Shown in pieces: positions 47,665 to 57,314 of a DNA stretch of 64,000 nt. Source of the stretch: Leptospira langatensis (lineage in GTDB: Bacteria > Spirochaetota > Leptospiria > Leptospirales > Leptospiraceae). The stretch is from positions 434,001-498,000 of the forward strand of contig NZ_RQER01000006.1 in NCBI RefSeq assembly GCF_004770615.1, given 5' to 3'. The notes beneath the pieces were generated by a model. That model ran no database searches. It saw only the letters and a list, made by a program, of their open reading frames with translations, and was not told where the DNA came from. A program made the position numbers and the translations under genes. Within the stretch, counting starts at the first letter, position 1; each line of letters starts with the position of its first letter.

Positions 47665-49347
47665 TTACATCGATCCGAGTAATTCTCTGAACTTATCCAA
47701 AGAATATCTTTCTACGAATTCTCCAAAGCTTTCGTTCGCCTTCCCGTCCTGTTTCCAAACGGAGAACGCTTTTTCAAGCTGCACCGGAATATCCGCAAAG
47801 GCTACTTTCTTAGCAACGTAATCGCCTACTTTGGTTCCTTCCGGATTTCCGCCAAAGAAGAGTGCATATTTTCCACCGGCCTGTTGGCCTACGATCCCGA
47901 TCTCGGCGGAATATGGTCTTGCACAACCGTTCGGGCAACCGGTCATTCTTACGATAGGAGCTCTGTCGTTCAGACCCAATTTATCGATCACCGCTTGGAT
48001 AGAATCCAACAGTTGAGGAAAAGTCCTTTCTGATTCGGTCAGTGCCAGCCCGCAGGTAGGAAGAGCAGGACAAGCCAAGGCCCTGTCGTACAAAGGCTTA
48101 GGAGAAGCAGGATCAATATTAAATTCTTTTAATTTAGCTTCTAATTTTGGACGGTCCTCTTTGCGGATGCCCATTAGCACTAAGTCTTGGTCTGCAGTGA
48201 CCTGTACGTTCAAATTGAATTCGTCTATGATCTTTCTTAAGGCAGTCTTCAGCGGTTTGTCAGCGAAGTCCTTAATCCTTCCGGAAAGAGTATGGAACCC
48301 TAGAGCCAAGGTACCGTCCGCTCTCTCTGTCCAACCCAAGTACTTAGGAGTCTCCCATTTAGGAAGTTTGCGATCGGTATCGAATTTCGCTCCGGATCTA
48401 CGTTCTACTTCGGAACGGAACCATTCTGCTCCCTTCTCCGCAAGAACGTATTTCAAACGAGCATGCTTGCGATTCGTTCTATCTCCGAAATCTCTATGAG
48501 AAGTCACGATCCCTTCCGCAACGGAGATCAGATCTTTTTCCGGGATCCAACCGAGCAGATCCGCCGCTCTAGGATAAGTCTCCGGTTTATTATGGGTCAT
48601 TCCGAGTCCGCCACCTGCGAAAACAAAATAACCGTCTATCTTTCCGTTTGCATCCAGAGTCGCAGCAAATCCCATATCGTTGGTATAGATATCGACGGAG
48701 TTATCGCCTGCAAGAGTCACTGCGATCTTGAACTTTCTAGGAAGGTAAGTCTTTCCATAGATCGGATCCTCTACCTCTTTGTTTAATTGGGTCTCTCCCA
48801 ACCAAAGCTCCGCATAGGCAGTACTCTTATATTTGAAATGATCGGAGATCAATTGAGCCACAGGATCTAATTGAGTAAGTTCTTTGGTTCCCCAAGGATT
48901 CAATGCTTGGGTAACGTTACGCACCACATCTCCGCAAGCTCCCATGGTGGATAGATTCACCTTATAGACCGCTTGCATGATCGGTTTCAGATCCTTAAGA
49001 AGAATAGTATGCATCTGAATGGACTGACGAGTAGTTAAACGGAGAGCTCCGCCTCCGAATTGGGTTGCAAGATCATCCCAAACTGCGTATTGCTCCGCTG
49101 TAAGCCTTCCACCAGGGATCCTGCCCCGGATCATGAAAGACGTAGGGTTTTCAATGAAGTCCCCGTTTTCGTCCTTTCGACGATCCCTGTCTTTTTGCTG
49201 GTACATCCCGTGGAATTTAATCAGCTGCTTGTCGTCTTCTTCGAATCCGTCCGCACCGGTCTCAATAGCTACACCGATCTTTCCTCTGAGTCCTTGAGAG
49301 GCCGTTTTTATATGTTCGACTTCGCTGAGTTCTTTTTGCTCTGACAT
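47665..49347 (-). CDS. cysI: Assimilatory sulfite reductase, siroheme [4Fe-4S] subunit
   Basis: 560 residues. Siroheme/cluster ligands are C-x5-C in CPALPTC and C-x3-C in CPNGC; the substrate/siroheme arginine segments (TTRQSIQMHT and PGGRLTAEQ) are present. It reduces sulfite to sulfide. No flavoprotein CysJ is encoded nearby, so electrons may come from a ferredoxin, as in plant and cyanobacterial Sir; the small ferredoxin at 8555 is one candidate. Last gene of the sulfate operon, 28 bases after the precorrin-2 dehydrogenase. A nitrite reductase role is possible by homology but the context is sulfate. Confidence 0.92.
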   Translation of the reverse strand: MSEQKELSEVEHIKTASQGLRGKIGVAIETGADGFEEDDKQLIKFHGMYQQKDRDRRKDENGDFIENPTSFMIRGRIPGGRLTAEQYAVWDDLATQFGGGALRLTTRQSIQMHTILLKDLKPIMQAVYKVNLSTMGACGDVVRNVTQALNPWGTKELTQLDPVAQLISDHFKYKSTAYAELWLGETQLNKEVEDPIYGKTYLPRKFKIAVTLAGDNSVDIYTNDMGFAATLDANGKIDGYFVFAGGGLGMTHNKPETYPRAADLLGWIPEKDLISVAEGIVTSHRDFGDRTNRKHARLKYVLAEKGAEWFRSEVERRSGAKFDTDRKLPKWETPKYLGWTERADGTLALGFHTLSGRIKDFADKPLKTALRKIIDEFNLNVQVTADQDLVLMGIRKEDRPKLEAKLKEFNIDPASPKPLYDRALACPALPTCGLALTESERTFPQLLDSIQAVIDKLGLNDRAPIVRMTGCPNGCARPYSAEIGIVGQQAGGKYALFFGGNPEGTKVGDYVAKKVAFADIPVQLEKAFSVWKQDGKANESFGEFVERYSLDKFRELLGSM

Positions 49348-49375
49348 TGATCTAATTCGTCCTTCTGTTAGCTTC

Positions 49376-49975
49376 TTATAACTTCTTGTTTAGCGAGAGA
49401 TATTTTTCTTTAAATTCGTTCAGTAGAAATTTCAAGGCTGCCTTTCTCTGGTTAGCATCGCCTAATTTTTGTTTGCTGAGACTTCTAATATGTATTAGAT
49501 CCTCTAAGTCTGCATCATGTTCCGGAGGAAGGATCTCTTCTAAGATCGTACGAACGCTTCCTGCGAGTCCTGCAAATTCACCTTGTGTGGAGACTGCTAC
49601 TCGGATCGGCCCTCTATCAAAGTATGCGGAAGAATAAAAATCGCAATACGTCGGATCGTCGGCACAGTTGATCCAGATCCTTTTCTCTTTTGCATACTCC
49701 ACCAACTTGCGATTCGTTTCTCTATCGTTTGTAGCGGAATAGATCAGATCGAATCCGTCCAGATCGGATACCTGGATCTCCTTTGTTTCGATCTTAGCCT
49801 TGGGAACTGCAGAAAGTAATTCTAATATTTCGGGTCTACACTCTTTTGCGATAACAGTCAGCTCGCAACCTGTGGGTACCAAGTGTTGGAGTTTTTCGAG
49901 GGCAACATTTCCCCCGCCTACGACCAGGACTTTCTTCTCATCTAGTTTTAAGAATACAGGAAGAAGTTTGTTCAT
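49376..49975 (-). CDS. Precorrin-2 dehydrogenase / sirohydrochlorin ferrochelatase
   Basis: 199 residues, equivalent to the N-terminal part of CysG or to Met8. The NAD-binding loop is VVGGGNVALEK; the later CADDPTYCDF segment and RTILEEILP helix are typical. It oxidises precorrin-2 and inserts iron to make siroheme. Its ATG overlaps the SUMT stop as ATGA, so the two form a split CysG. It is the only dehydrogenase/chelatase gene in the window and could also serve nitrite reductase. Confidence 0.9.
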   Translation of the reverse strand: MNKLLPVFLKLDEKKVLVVGGGNVALEKLQHLVPTGCELTVIAKECRPEILELLSAVPKAKIETKEIQVSDLDGFDLIYSATNDRETNRKLVEYAKEKRIWINCADDPTYCDFYSSAYFDRGPIRVAVSTQGEFAGLAGSVRTILEEILPPEHDADLEDLIHIRSLSKQKLGDANQRKAALKFLLNEFKEKYLSLNKKL

Positions 49976-50748
49976 GCTTCTTCTCCGAAGGATCCTTGTC
50001 CGTGCATAGGGAGGTCGGATCCTTCTTCCATTAAGTTGACTACCGGACCTATATAAATGATCCCTGGTCCGGGAGTTTGTTTGGAGATCCCCTCTTCTGC
50101 GATCTTTCCAAGACTCGTTACAGTCGTTCTTTGCGTCTGAAGACTCGCATTCTCCACTAACGCAACAGGGAGAAGGCGAGATGCTCCGTGTTCGATCAAT
50201 CTACTTGCAATTTTTTGAATGGAAGAAGTTCCCATAAAAAGAGCGATCGTTCCCTTGAACTGTGCAAACCAGGTCCAGTCGGTCTCTTCTTCCAGAACGG
50301 TATGGCCGTCCATGATGAGTACTTGTCTGGACAATCCTCTATGAGTTAATGGGAATCCTGCTCCGGAGGAGCCTGCACTCAAAGCGCTTACTCCAGGAAC
50401 GATCTCGTATGGGATCTGTTCCTTTTTGATGGCGATCAATTCTTCTCCGCCTCTTCCGAACAAGAAAGGATCTCCGCCTTTTAAGCGGACTACGATCTTG
50501 TTTTGCAGAGCATATCGTACGATCAGATCTTGTATCTCGGTTTGCGTTGCGGAATGCTGACCGGCTCTCTTCCCAACATAATGAACGATCGCCGACTCCG
50601 GAAAATATTCCAGAAAAGAAGGATCGAGCAAAGCGTCGTATAATACTACTTCAGCTTTTTTTAATATATTTAGGGCGCGCAGGGTCATTAGCTCCGGATT
50701 TCCGGGCCCAGCTCCGACTAAATATACTTTTCCCTTTCCTTCTTGCAT
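49972..50748 (-). CDS. cobA: Uroporphyrinogen-III C-methyltransferase (SUMT), sulfate locus copy
   Basis: 258 residues with the same family marks as the nitrite-locus copy: VGAGPGNPE, RLKGGDPFLFGRGGEE and GFPLTHR. Sequence outside these motifs is rather different from the copy at 1339-2124, so it is not a recent duplication. Translationally coupled to the dehydrogenase/chelatase gene (ATGA), and 12 bases after cysN. Its product therefore most likely feeds siroheme to CysI. Confidence 0.92.
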   Translation of the reverse strand: MQEGKGKVYLVGAGPGNPELMTLRALNILKKAEVVLYDALLDPSFLEYFPESAIVHYVGKRAGQHSATQTEIQDLIVRYALQNKIVVRLKGGDPFLFGRGGEELIAIKKEQIPYEIVPGVSALSAGSSGAGFPLTHRGLSRQVLIMDGHTVLEEETDWTWFAQFKGTIALFMGTSSIQKIASRLIEHGASRLLPVALVENASLQTQRTTVTSLGKIAEEGISKQTPGPGIIYIGPVVNLMEEGSDLPMHGQGSFGEEA

Positions 50749-50760
50749 TCGATCTAAGAA

Positions 50761-52002
50761 TTAATTCGATCCGGAGATCATTCCGGCTCCAACGGTGTTA
50801 TTCGTGCCTTCGTCCACTAAAACAAAACTACCGGTGCCTCGATTCTCGGAATAAGGATCGAACGCGATCGGTTTCGCTGTACGGATCTTGATCCTTCCGA
50901 TCTCGTTTAACGCGAGCTGAGGCGAATCCAGTTTTTGGTGGGTTTGTATATCGATCCTGAAAGTAATCTCTCTCACTGCGGACTTGACGGAACCTGTGGT
51001 TTGTCTTAGGAGATATTTGTTTCCAGGAACAAGTGCTTTAGAGTCCATCCAACAAACATCCGCTTCGATATCCTGAGAAAGATTCGGAAGCTGCTTCTCC
51101 GTTACGATCATGTCTCCTCGGCTGATATCGATCTCATCTTCTAGAAGAATGGTAACTGACATAGGAGCAAACGCTTCCTGTACTTCTCCTTCATGAGTGA
51201 GAATCGCCTTGATCTTAGAACGATGTCCGTTCGGAAGCACGACAATATTTTCGCCTTTCTGAAAGACGCCGCTTCTTACTTGGCCGGCATATCCTCTAAA
51301 ATCATGATGTTCTTCGGTTTGAGGACGGATCACATACTGGACCGGAAACCTAGGTTGGTGCTTGTGCTCGTCTTCTTCGAGCTCCAGATCTTCCAGATAC
51401 CCCAAGAGGGTTTTGCCCTTCCACCAAATCATATTCGAAGAAGGATCCACCACATTGTCCCCGTTCAGTGCGGAAATAGGAATGAATTCCAATCCTTTAA
51501 AATCCAGATCGGAAGCAAAATCGATATAATCCTTTTTGATCTCTTCGAAACGTTCTTGGGAGAATTCGACCAAGTCCATCTTATTCACACAGATGATTAC
51601 ATGAGGGATCTTTAATAGAGATGCGATATACGAATGTCTATAAGTCTGTTCGATCACTCCTTTGCGAGAGTCGATCAGTATGATCGCAAGATCCGAATTA
51701 GAAGCACCGGTCACCATGTTCCGAGTGTATTGGATATGCCCCGGTGCATCCGCGATGATGAACTTTCTCTTAGGTGTGGAGAAATATTTATAGGCCACGT
51801 CGATCGTAATGCCTTGCTCTCTCTCCGCCTTGAGTCCGTCGGTAAGAAGGGCCAGATTGATCTGTCCGTTTACTTGATTCGTCTTTTCAATCGCTTCCAA
51901 TTGGTCTTGGAATACGGATTTACTATCGTATAGAAGACGTCCGATCAGAGTGGACTTTCCGTCGTCTACGCTTCCCGCAGTGATAAAACGCAATAAATCC
52001 AT
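50761..52002 (-). CDS. cysN: Sulfate adenylyltransferase subunit 1 (GTPase)
   Basis: 413 residues. An EF-Tu-like GTPase: P-loop GSVDDGKS at 10-17, DAPGH (G3) and NKMD (G4), with two beta-barrel domains after. With CysD it makes adenosine 5'-phosphosulfate from sulfate and ATP, driven by GTP. It has no fused APS kinase (CysC), in keeping with an APS-type reductase upstream. The start shares one base with the cysD stop (TGATG). Confidence 0.95.
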   Translation of the reverse strand: MDLLRFITAGSVDDGKSTLIGRLLYDSKSVFQDQLEAIEKTNQVNGQINLALLTDGLKAEREQGITIDVAYKYFSTPKRKFIIADAPGHIQYTRNMVTGASNSDLAIILIDSRKGVIEQTYRHSYIASLLKIPHVIICVNKMDLVEFSQERFEEIKKDYIDFASDLDFKGLEFIPISALNGDNVVDPSSNMIWWKGKTLLGYLEDLELEEDEHKHQPRFPVQYVIRPQTEEHHDFRGYAGQVRSGVFQKGENIVVLPNGHRSKIKAILTHEGEVQEAFAPMSVTILLEDEIDISRGDMIVTEKQLPNLSQDIEADVCWMDSKALVPGNKYLLRQTTGSVKSAVREITFRIDIQTHQKLDSPQLALNEIGRIKIRTAKPIAFDPYSENRGTGSFVLVDEGTNNTVGAGMISGSN

Positions 52003-52910
52003 CAGAAATAACCGCCTCTTTTACGTTCTTCCATCGCAGCTTCGGATCTCTTATCATCTAGTCTGGATCCTCTTTCAGTGGTCCTGGAAGTTTGGATCTC
52101 TCGAATAATATCGTCTAGGGAATTCGCCTCGGATTCCACAGCCGCTGTACAAGTCATGTCTCCCACAGTCCTGAATCGAACCGTTTTCTCTTCTACCTTA
52201 TCGGAAGAATCCAGGGTCACGAACTCGGAAACCGGGAAGACAACGTTCTCTCTCCACACGATCTGTCTTTTATGAGAAAAATATAATGAAGGAAGAGGAA
52301 TATTCTCGCTACGAATGTATTCCCAAACATCCAGCTCAGTCCAGTTGCTGATCGGGAATACTCTAACATTCTCGCCTACATGGATCTTTCCGTTATAGAT
52401 ATTCCATAATTCAGGCCTTTGCAGCTTTGGATCCCAGCTTCCGAACTCGTCCCTTACGGAGAAAACTCTCTCTTTCGCACGGGCCTTTTCTTCGTCTCGT
52501 CTCGCTCCGCCGATACAAGCGTCGAACTTGAATTCTGCTATAGTGTCCAAAAGAGTCACAGTTTGGATCGCGTTCCTACTGGGGAACTTACCCTTCTCCT
52601 CTACCGCTTTTCCTTGGTCTATGGAGTCTTGCACGTATCGTACTATGAGTTTTTCTCCGATCCGCTCCGCAAGATCATCACGAAATTGTAATGCTTCCGG
52701 AAAGTTATGACCGGTATCTATATGGACCAAAGGAAAAGGGAACTTGCCAGGACGAAATGCCTTCAAGGCAAGATGGACCAGAGTGATCGAGTCCTTCCCT
52801 CCGGAAAATAGAAGAGCCGGCCTTTCAAATTGAGCCGCAACTTCTCTGAGTATATAAATGGATTCCGCCTCTAGTTGCTGAAGATGCGACAAACGAGTTC
52901 GAGTCGTCAT
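52002..52910 (-). CDS. cysD: Sulfate adenylyltransferase subunit 2
   Basis: 302 residues from ATG 52910, where ATGA overlaps the cysH stop; a longer frame to 52994 is rejected because its N terminus is unlike CysD and overlaps cysH by 88 bases. The PP-loop ATP site is FSGGKDS near residue 38, with the LVHIDTGHNFPE segment and the C-terminal MTCTAAVESEA and KRGGYF end typical of CysD. Catalytic partner of CysN. Confidence 0.95.
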   Translation of the reverse strand: MTTRTRLSHLQQLEAESIYILREVAAQFERPALLFSGGKDSITLVHLALKAFRPGKFPFPLVHIDTGHNFPEALQFRDDLAERIGEKLIVRYVQDSIDQGKAVEEKGKFPSRNAIQTVTLLDTIAEFKFDACIGGARRDEEKARAKERVFSVRDEFGSWDPKLQRPELWNIYNGKIHVGENVRVFPISNWTELDVWEYIRSENIPLPSLYFSHKRQIVWRENVVFPVSEFVTLDSSDKVEEKTVRFRTVGDMTCTAAVESEANSLDDIIREIQTSRTTERGSRLDDKRSEAAMEERKRGGYF

Positions 52911-53638
52911 GCTTGTGATCCTTTTTTTCTTACCAGTTTTCCGTCGACCCAATGCAATCCGCATTCTTTGGTGACTTCGTTTTCCCACCACCAACGGCCC
53001 GCTCTAAAGTCTTCTCCTGGTTGGATAGAGCGAGTGCAAGGAGCACATCCGATACTAGGATAGCCTTTATCATGCAAAGGGTTATAAGGAATGCGATTGT
53101 CGTGCACATACTGTTGCACACGGTCCCAAGACCAGCTTAGGATTGGATGGAATTTTAAGATCCCTCTTCCTCCATCCAACTCTACTTGCGGAAGATCTTC
53201 TCTAGAGCCGGATTGATCGTTTCTGATCCCGGTGATCCAAACTTTCGCGCCTTTCAGCGCTCGATTCAAGGGAACCACCTTACGAATATGGCAGCATTCT
53301 TTTCGATTTTCAATCGAATCGTAAAAGGAGTCGGGACCTTTTTCGTTCACGAGATCTTCTACCGCTTGCGCATCCGGAAAGAAGGTCTGTATCTTCTTCC
53401 CATACATGCCGTTGGTCCTCTTGTGAAGCTCATAGGTCTCGCTGAATAGGCGCCCCGTATCTAATGTAAAAATGCGAATATCCAGGTTCTGGGAATAAAT
53501 GGCGTGGGTGATGACCTGATCTTCTAAACCAAAGCTGGTCGAGAAAACCGCCTCTCCTGGGAACTCCTTTGCGATCTTGGCAAGGGATTCTTCCAGACTT
53601 AAGCCTTGTATTTTAGCTTCCAGCTCGGAGGGACTCAT
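52907..53638 (-). CDS. cysH: Adenylyl-sulfate (APS) reductase
   Basis: 243 residues from ATG 53638 (AAGGT upstream); a TTG at 53686 is also open. It reduces APS to sulfite using thioredoxin. Two Cys pairs bind a [4Fe-4S] cluster: KECCHIRK and CAPC; the catalytic Cys is in KECGLHW near the C terminus. The cluster marks an APS-type rather than a PAPS-type reductase, consistent with no CysC gene. First gene of the sulfate operon. Confidence 0.93.
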   Translation of the reverse strand: MSPSELEAKIQGLSLEESLAKIAKEFPGEAVFSTSFGLEDQVITHAIYSQNLDIRIFTLDTGRLFSETYELHKRTNGMYGKKIQTFFPDAQAVEDLVNEKGPDSFYDSIENRKECCHIRKVVPLNRALKGAKVWITGIRNDQSGSREDLPQVELDGGRGILKFHPILSWSWDRVQQYVHDNRIPYNPLHDKGYPSIGCAPCTRSIQPGEDFRAGRWWWENEVTKECGLHWVDGKLVRKKGSQA

Positions 53639-53686
53639 AAAAATCGAACCTTCATGACTCTCAAATTCAGAATTGGGAATAGTCAA

Positions 53687-54153
53687 TATAATGTACCAAA
53701 GTTTTATATATTGGACTTTCCGTAAAGTATAGTTGAGGGATTATTACAAGGATTCTGGGAGAATTCTAGGAGAACAGTGAATTTTTCCCAAACGATCGGC
53801 TCTTTATGTCTAGAAACCTTGTTCGGTGTATCTGCCCTGGGTACGGCCTTTTTTCTAGAAGGAGGAAATTAGATCTCTTTCTAGGAAGAAAAAACCAAAA
53901 TCCAATACACATAGATCTACACTCTAATGAAACATTTTAGAATGCATTCTGAGAAAATGATCTAAGATCTTTCTTTTATTTTTATAGTTTGTTCAATATA
54001 CGATCTAGATCCTTCGCCAAACATACCGTTAGTCCTCTTGCAAACTAAACATCGGTCTATTCGTATTCTATAAATTTCCTTTCCTTCTTCTCTTCTTCGG
54101 ATGATAAATGGATGTAATTGACGACTTACTTATTGTCTAAAAATCTGGAATAG
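53687..54153. other. Intergenic region with a cysH-like degenerate stretch
   Basis: About 470 bases between the divergent cysH and sulfatase genes. It should contain both promoters; the cysH side has A+T-rich candidates around 53690-53710. A palindrome AGAATGCATTCT lies near 53939-53950. No complete gene is seen. A short minus-strand frame similar to part of cysH is listed separately. Confidence 0.4.
53962..54085 (-). pseudogene. Possible remnant resembling an internal part of cysH
   Basis: On the minus strand a frame around 54010-54060 reads KRTNGMFG before ending at TAG 53962-53964. The intact cysH gene encodes KRTNGMYG, and 17 of 19 bases match around the shared stretch (CATACCGTTAGTCCTCTTG here, CATGCCGTTGGTCCTCTTG in cysH). 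Flanks do not align well. It may be a decayed partial duplication, an intergenic repeat, or coincidence; the call is weak. Confidence 0.2.
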
Positions 54154-56118
54154 ATGGGATCATATAAAAAGAATATTCTAGGGATGGTTTCTAAGTATTC
54201 CGTCTGGGTCGTGCCTTCGGTTATCCTTCTTACTGACGTAATTGTAAGGGACGAGATCTTGCCTAGCTTTAAGCCTTTACAGTGGGCGTTTTATTTTCTC
54301 TCTTTCGTTTACTCAGTGATTCTTTATTCCGCTGCGATCATTGCATTAAGATTATTGCATCAACTTAAATCTAAGACGATCTATTTCATTGCACTCTTTT
54401 TCTTAGTGAACTTTTATACATTTGCGATCATCGGATCATACGGATATTATTCTTATACTGGGATCATGCCGAACTTCTTTGTGTTCTCCTTTATATTCAA
54501 CGAGCCTCTGAATAGCTGGACCATTCTTGCAGGAGGAGTCACTAAAGGCGCTGTCTTTGGAGGAATTGCGTTATTCGTCCTTATAGGGATCTCCCTTTGG
54601 CAAACAACCATTAAGGAACCTTTAAAGTATAAATACCAAGTTCCCGTTCGGATCTCTGTGATTGTGCTCTTCTTGGCGATCAGCGCCTTCTTACATAATA
54701 ATACCCGATTTAACGATCAGGTCTATGTTTCCGATACGAATACGATCGCTTTCGTTTGGAGGAACTTGTACAACCATCTCACTGGAGACAGTCTCGGTTC
54801 TGCCGGACTCCAATCTAGGAACAAACCTAAGTTAGGAAGACTGAACTCGAACCCGAACTTCAACGTTCTATTGATCGTTACCGAAAGCCTTAGAAAACTG
54901 AATCTGAATATTTACGATTACGATAAAAGGATCACGACTCCCTTCTTATCCAAGTTAATTGCAGGTGCAGATCCGAATCGTTACTTCTTATTTAAGAAGG
55001 CGTATTCCAATTCTAGTTCTACTTTATTGTCCTTTCCTAGTATTTTAACAGGTGTTTCTCCTTCTCAACCTGTTCCGATGACCCACACATATCCTTTATT
55101 CTGGGAATATGGAAAGGCTGCGAATTATTCTACCTTCTATATCACCAGTCATAATCTGCAGTGGAATAATTTTGAAGGCTTCTTTAGGAATTCAGGCATC
55201 GACCTTCTTTGGGACAAGGAGAAGAGCGGGCTCAAAGTATTCAATGATATCGGGATCGACGACCGGGAGACTGTAAAAGAATTCAGACGATACCTTTCCG
55301 AATTGAAAGCGGAGAAGAAGAAGTTCGCGGGAGTCCTTCATTTCAATACAAACCATTTCCCTTATATAGTCCCGGAAGATTCCCAAGAATTTGCAGTCGA
55401 TAGCCCTGTAGATCAATACGATAATTCAGTACGTCATATGGACAAACTCCTGGAGGAAGTCTACGGATTCTTAAAAGAAGACGGTTTCCTAGAGAACACC
55501 GTAGTCGTCTTCACCTCCGACCATGGAGAGGCCTTGTTTGAGCACGATTACTTGGGACATATAGATAGCAATTATATCGAGACAGTCTCTATTCCTATGC
55601 TTCTTTACATTCCTCCTGTGCTGAAGGATTCAGTGAACCTGCAAGCCATTCGTAGGAATACGGAAAAGCCCGTTGCGAATACGGACCTGATCCCGACCAT
55701 CATAGACATTCTGAATTTAGAGAATGATGTAAGTGTTCGAAATTACACTTCTCATCTAGAAGGAAAATCCCTGATCAAGGATATCAGCGGTGATAGAAGG
55801 ATCATCATTACCAATAATAACGAGATCTCTCTCTATAAAGTCGGGATCAGTTATATCAAAGGGAATTATCATTATATAATGAATATGACTTCTAGTCCTG
55901 CGCAAGAACGTCTATTCGATCTTTCGACAGATCCTCAGGAACTGAAAGATCTATGGGCAACTACAAGTGAGGATTCCAAGATACGTTATAGAGAGGAAGT
56001 CCTAGATTGCAATGTCTGCGTGGATCTTTTCGCATCTCAAGGAATTCCTTTCCGAAGAACGGAAACTGAGGCCGTAAACCTAAGAGGAGGAACCCTGGTA
56101 AAACCGGCTTCCTTCTAA
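54154..56118 (+). CDS. Membrane sulfatase-fold protein, LTA synthase-like
   Basis: 654 residues. About five N-terminal membrane helices (to about 190) are followed by an extracytoplasmic alkaline phosphatase/sulfatase domain. Metal-site marks are the VTESLR start of the domain, HFNTNHFPY and FTSDHGE, with GHIDSNY near the end; a Ser/Thr cluster (SNSSST) takes the nucleophile position. Such proteins transfer phosphoglycerol or phosphoethanolamine to lipids or glycans. In a diderm spirochaete without teichoic acids, a lipid A or glycan substrate is more likely. The gene stands alone between two convergent or divergent neighbours. Confidence 0.85.
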   Translation: MGSYKKNILGMVSKYSVWVVPSVILLTDVIVRDEILPSFKPLQWAFYFLSFVYSVILYSAAIIALRLLHQLKSKTIYFIALFFLVNFYTFAIIGSYGYYSYTGIMPNFFVFSFIFNEPLNSWTILAGGVTKGAVFGGIALFVLIGISLWQTTIKEPLKYKYQVPVRISVIVLFLAISAFLHNNTRFNDQVYVSDTNTIAFVWRNLYNHLTGDSLGSAGLQSRNKPKLGRLNSNPNFNVLLIVTESLRKLNLNIYDYDKRITTPFLSKLIAGADPNRYFLFKKAYSNSSSTLLSFPSILTGVSPSQPVPMTHTYPLFWEYGKAANYSTFYITSHNLQWNNFEGFFRNSGIDLLWDKEKSGLKVFNDIGIDDRETVKEFRRYLSELKAEKKKFAGVLHFNTNHFPYIVPEDSQEFAVDSPVDQYDNSVRHMDKLLEEVYGFLKEDGFLENTVVVFTSDHGEALFEHDYLGHIDSNYIETVSIPMLLYIPPVLKDSVNLQAIRRNTEKPVANTDLIPTIIDILNLENDVSVRNYTSHLEGKSLIKDISGDRRIIITNNNEISLYKVGISYIKGNYHYIMNMTSSPAQERLFDLSTDPQELKDLWATTSEDSKIRYREEVLDCNVCVDLFASQGIPFRRTETEAVNLRGGTLVKPASF

Positions 56119-56138
56119 TAGATAATAAAAAAAGAATA

Positions 56139-57143
56139 TTATACGGAGCTGCCCGAGCCCTGCTTCTTCTCCGCAGAACGGGCCTCGTACTCTTTCCAAA
56201 AACGATCCAGCTCTTCCTTATTTTCCGGTTTCGTATGCCAGCGTCTATGTAACCAGAAATAATCCGCTGGATGCGCGTGTACTTCTTTCTCTAAGCGCTT
56301 GACCCATCTATAGGTGAATTCTCTCTCCCAAAGTTCCGGTTCCTTTCTAGGGTCCAGATCCGGTCTTTCAAATTCTTCTAGATGAAAGTACAGCTTCCCA
56401 GTTTCGTCGTACCAGCTACTACAGAAAATAATGGGGGCATCGGTCATTCTAGCAAACGTTGCAGGACCCATAAAGGTAGACGCAAGATTTCCTAGGAATG
56501 GAAAGAAGGTCCCTGTCTTTCCTGCATCCTGATCGGAGATAAATGCGACTAGCTTTTTTTGCTTCAATAGAGTGAGGGCCTTTCTAGGACTTTCATCCGT
56601 ATAGATCAAACTGATGTTTTGGCTCGCTCGATTCCTTTCTATCCAAGCATTGGACCAAGGATTGCTCTGCCTTTTTGCGAATACATATAGATTATTCGCT
56701 TTGGGAACCGTATAGCAAAGGCTAACTCCCATGGTCTCCCAATTCCCCAAGTGGCCCAATACTAAGATCCCTCCCTGGCTCAAGATGCGTTCATGAGTTT
56801 CTTTATTGGGAAGAAGTTCCACCCATTTGTCTATGAATGCCTGGTTCATCCGAGGTTCTTCGCAGAACTCATTGGCCATATGAGAGAGTACTCTGAGATT
56901 GTGCTGGATGTACCCTTGGATCTCCGCTTCGGTCTTTTCCGGAAAAGCGAGACGGATATGCTTTTCCATTCGTTTCCGAACGGCACCTGTTACTTTTGCT
57001 AAGAAAAGCACGAGGTAATATAGAACCTTGCCTCTAAAAACATATGGAAGGAAGGAAAAGCTGCCTACGATCATTCTCGCGAAAACATACTGAAAGAACT
57101 TCTTTACTTTCTTTCTTTCGCTTCTAGGAACCGGGTTGGACAT
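56139..57143 (-). CDS. LpxL/HtrB-family acyltransferase
   Basis: 334 residues. An N-terminal membrane anchor (about 25-45) precedes the acyltransferase domain with the HLGNWE motif (HX4E), the family active site, and later YTDESPRKAL and SDQDAGKTG segments. The family adds secondary acyl chains to lipid A; other lysophospholipid acyltransferases share the fold. It converges on the sulfatase-fold gene, 20 bases away, which may also modify lipids. ATG 57143. Confidence 0.9.
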   Translation of the reverse strand: MSNPVPRSERKKVKKFFQYVFARMIVGSFSFLPYVFRGKVLYYLVLFLAKVTGAVRKRMEKHIRLAFPEKTEAEIQGYIQHNLRVLSHMANEFCEEPRMNQAFIDKWVELLPNKETHERILSQGGILVLGHLGNWETMGVSLCYTVPKANNLYVFAKRQSNPWSNAWIERNRASQNISLIYTDESPRKALTLLKQKKLVAFISDQDAGKTGTFFPFLGNLASTFMGPATFARMTDAPIIFCSSWYDETGKLYFHLEEFERPDLDPRKEPELWEREFTYRWVKRLEKEVHAHPADYFWLHRRWHTKPENKEELDRFWKEYEARSAEKKQGSGSSV

Positions 57144-57314
57144 GTTAACTACTTCAATATTTCAAACGCGCATAACAAGAAGAATTTCGTGAGTTTTTAC
57201 TCGAGATATAAGTGAATCGGTTGAATATCCAATTCAAAACGAAACCCTGGTTAGGTCTTATTCATGTAGAGTTTTGCCAAGATTAAGACGACCCTTTGAG
57301 GTAGATGCGTTGAT

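Noticed and set aside
49972..50748. Cobalamin pathway role for this SUMT
   Set aside because: It is coupled to the siroheme dehydrogenase/chelatase and cysI; the B12 locus is elsewhere and has its own riboswitch.
52911..52994. N-terminal extension of CysD
   Set aside because: Lys/Arg-rich sequence overlapping cysH, unlike CysD; the ATG at 52910 overlaps the cysH stop in the usual way.
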